NCBI GenBank assembly: GCA_021234155.1
Contig: JAJEKV010000033.1
Location: 937,848-1,001,847 of the forward strand
Source of the DNA: Isoetes taiwanensis
Lineage: Eukaryota > Streptophyta > Lycopodiopsida > Isoetales > Isoetaceae
Length of the DNA stretch: 64,000 nucleotides
Direction: 5' to 3'
Shown: positions 62,052 to 64,000 of the stretch, piece by piece
Position numbering within the stretch: position 1 is the stretch's first letter
Layout of the letters: the number at the start of each line of letters is the position of its first letter
Notes under the pieces: generated by a model
Seen by the model: only the letters and a program-made list of their open reading frames with translations
What the model was told of the DNA's origin: nothing
Databases searched by the model: none
Made by a program: the position numbers and the translations under genes

Positions 62052-64000
62052 ATGCCGCCATCTAAGGGTTTTCAGCTTCAGAATTTGAGTATTCCTTCCA
62101 GGGGCAACATGGTAGTGCAAGATGACCTCGAAGCACAGGCTTTGCTACTTGATGATGGAGAGTTTGAGATGAAGTCATTGTTGTCAAATGAGGAAGTAAC
62201 GAATGCAAAATGGAACGATAGGATTGAGGTTAAAATTACAGGGATGACCTGCTCAGCATGTACACATTCAGTTGAAAATGCCCTTCAAAGGTTAACGGGT
62301 ATAGAGTCGGTTTCTGTTTCTCTTCTTCAGAATAAGGCCGAGGTCATTTTTAATTCGAGTATTCTCAATGTAAGCATTCTGATTCATGAGAGGTTCGTTA
62401 GGAATTTTGATAGTGCTAAAAATCTTAAGTTCAACTCTCACGTGGCAATACTTTACACATTAGGTTGTCAGCAGCCTTATCTTGATTTTTCTTGCATCCT
62501 CGGATTTGTTTCTCTTGTGATTATACCTGTTCACAGATTTTGAGTTGTATGTACTTTCAGGAAAAGGATATCAAGGATGCAATCGAGTTTGCAGGATTTG
62601 ATGCTGAGATCTTGCCCAGGTCTATCTTCACGACAGATGCTATTAAGGGCAGGACAACTGAGAAGTTCAAAGTCAGTGGGATGACATGCACTGCTTGTGT
62701 GAATTCTGTTGAAGGGATTTTATCAAAGTTACCAGGTGTCTTTCGTGCATCAGTTGCTTTAGCAACTGAAATAGGTGAAGTGGAGTTTGATCCTTATTTG
62801 ATGGACAGGAAGAAGATAATTGGAGCAATTGAAGATGCAGGTTTTGATGCTGAATTGATAGAAAGTGGTCAAAGGAACAAAGTGGTCATTACTATTGCTG
62901 GGATGGTCACAGATGAAGAGGGAAAACAGTTGGGGCATATTTTACAGGAGCTAAGGGGAATACAGAAATTTGCGGTTGATATTGCATCGGAAAATGTGGA
63001 GATTCTGTTTGACACAGAAATTATAGGAATAAGGAGTATTGTGGATGCTATTGAATCTAGAGGGAAATACAAAGTAATCTTGCCGAACTTTTACACGGCG
63101 TATTCTCCTGATCTTTATACAGAAAGGGCGGCAGCTCTTCGGCGTGTCAGATCAACCTTGGCCTTCAGTGTATGCCTGTTTGTACTTTGTTTGCGCAAGA
63201 GAACATCAAGCATGTTATCTAATCTGTGTTGATCCTTTGCAGATCCCAGTGTTCTTTATTTCTTTCATCTGCCCCCTCATATACCAATTTTTTTCACAAC
63301 CTTCTTATGCTGCCATGTGGCCCTTTTCTGATGAGTGATTGGTTGAAGTGGCTGCTAGTTACACCAGTTCAGTTTGTAATTGGCTCACGCTTTTATGTTG
63401 GGGCTTATCATTCTCTACGGAATGGATCTGCTAACATGGACGTGTTAATAGTTCTTGGAACTACATCTGCATATATGTATTCTGTTTGCGTTCTCTTTTA
63501 TGGAGCATTTGCAAATATTCGCATGATGACCTATTTTGAGACAACGTCTATGCTCATCACTTTTGTCTTAATTGGCAAGTATCTTGAAATTTTAGCGAAG
63601 GGTAAAACATCTGAAGCCATAGGCAAGCTCTTAGAGCTTGCTCCAACAAATGCCATTCTGTTAACTACTGATTCTGGTAAGAAATGGCATCTAAGAGATC
63701 ATTGTTCGTTGATCTCTGACAGCATTCAAATGTATGCAGATGGAACAAAAGAGAGATTGATAGATGCTCAGCTTGTTGAGAAAGGAGATGTCTTGAAAGT
63801 ACTTCCGGGCTCCAAAGTTCCAGCTGATGGAGTTGTGGTCTCAGGGGCAAGCCATGTGAATGAGAGCATGATTACAGGTGAAGCTGTGCCTGTTGCAAAA
63901 TCCATCGGGGATTTTGTGATTGGGGGTACGATAAATACTAATGGTATCATGCAAATGCAAGCAACAAAAGTTGGCCGCGATGCCGCTCTCGCTCAAATTG
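62052..64000 (+). CDS. Copper-transporting P1B-type ATPase, RAN1/HMA7-like, 5' part
   Basis: Proposed exons are 62052-62369, 62561-63169, 63243-63676 and 63740-64000 (open), with GT-AG introns of 191, 73 and 63 bp; the last is also open in frame and may be retained. The start MPPSKGFQLQ follows the leader repeat. Domain order is HMA1 (GMTCSACTHSVE), HMA2 (GMTCTACVNSVEG), and a third HMA fold lacking CxxC (AGMVTDEEGKQ), as in RAN1/HMA7. Membrane helices, LRNGSANMDVLIVLGT, and the actuator TGEAVPV (usual TGES) follow. The CPC and DKTG sites lie beyond the window. Such pumps load copper into secretory compartments, including ethylene receptors in flowering plants. A run of seven Ts at 63288-63294 shifts the frame by one; removing one T would restore family similarity. 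Confidence 0.9.

Noticed and set aside
1-64000. CRISPR arrays, tRNA or rRNA genes
   Set aside because: No regularly spaced direct repeats with unique spacers, no tRNA-like GGTTCGA arm with matching stems, and no conserved rRNA blocks were seen.

Overview
This window looks like repeat-rich nuclear DNA of a land plant. The one gene that reads as live is a RAN1/HMA7-type copper P1B-ATPase at the right edge, with short GT-AG introns and an embryophyte-like sequence. Chromodomain and non-chromodomain Ty3/gypsy elements, PPR-like fragments and a DUF8039-like plant transposon module point the same way. The short introns (191, 73 and possibly 63 bp) and the presence of a DUF7869-type element and a Penelope-like RT would fit a non-seed plant, but the species cannot be named from sequence alone.

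Layout. 1-897: inverted end of a gypsy LTR with an internal minisatellite. 898-3616: AT-rich, no gene. 3617-14284: a 2.5-kb retroposon-like repeat with an RGG-box ORF, split by an 8.1-kb minus-strand LINE (5840-13983, target duplication ATAT). 14.3-17.4 kb: remnant of a spliced gene whose last exon is tandemly duplicated. 17.4-19.7 kb: PPR-like pseudogene, minus strand. 20.9-22.0 kb: gypsy integrase. 22.2-24.1 kb: inverted gypsy LTR and RT. 24.1-25.5 kb: Penelope-like RT, minus strand. 27.6-30.1 kb: second, inverted copy of the 2.5-kb repeat. 30.7-34.7 and 36.6-40.5 kb: direct 3.94-kb duplication carrying gypsy gag-PR-RT-RNaseH. 40.5-45.6 kb: a minus-strand spliced gene with a ParB-like domain and a possible SAM-methyltransferase region, with a 593-bp internal tandem duplication. 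46.2-46.5 kb: DUF8039-like exon, plus strand. 48.4-48.8 kb: AT-rich tandem repeat. 49-53.2 kb: DUF7869-type mobile-element gene, split by a truncated LINE. 53.4-59.5 kb: chromovirus 3' half followed by three LTRs in alternating orientation. 59.5-61.4 kb: no recognised gene. 61.4-64.0 kb: copper ATPase, continuing past the window.

Two sequence-quality themes affect every interpretation. First, duplicated tracts differ from each other mostly at CTG/CAG trinucleotides and homopolymers. This is the pattern expected of long-read base-calling errors at CHG-methylated sites, although real decay cannot be excluded. Second, in the ParB-like and DUF7869-type genes the in-frame stops are nearly all TAA/TAG at positions where glutamine would fit, as if CAA/CAG had become TAA/TAG. 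The strongest candidate for something undescribed is the ParB/methyltransferase-like gene at 40.5-45.6 kb. Its splice phases are consistent and its frame is long and largely open.
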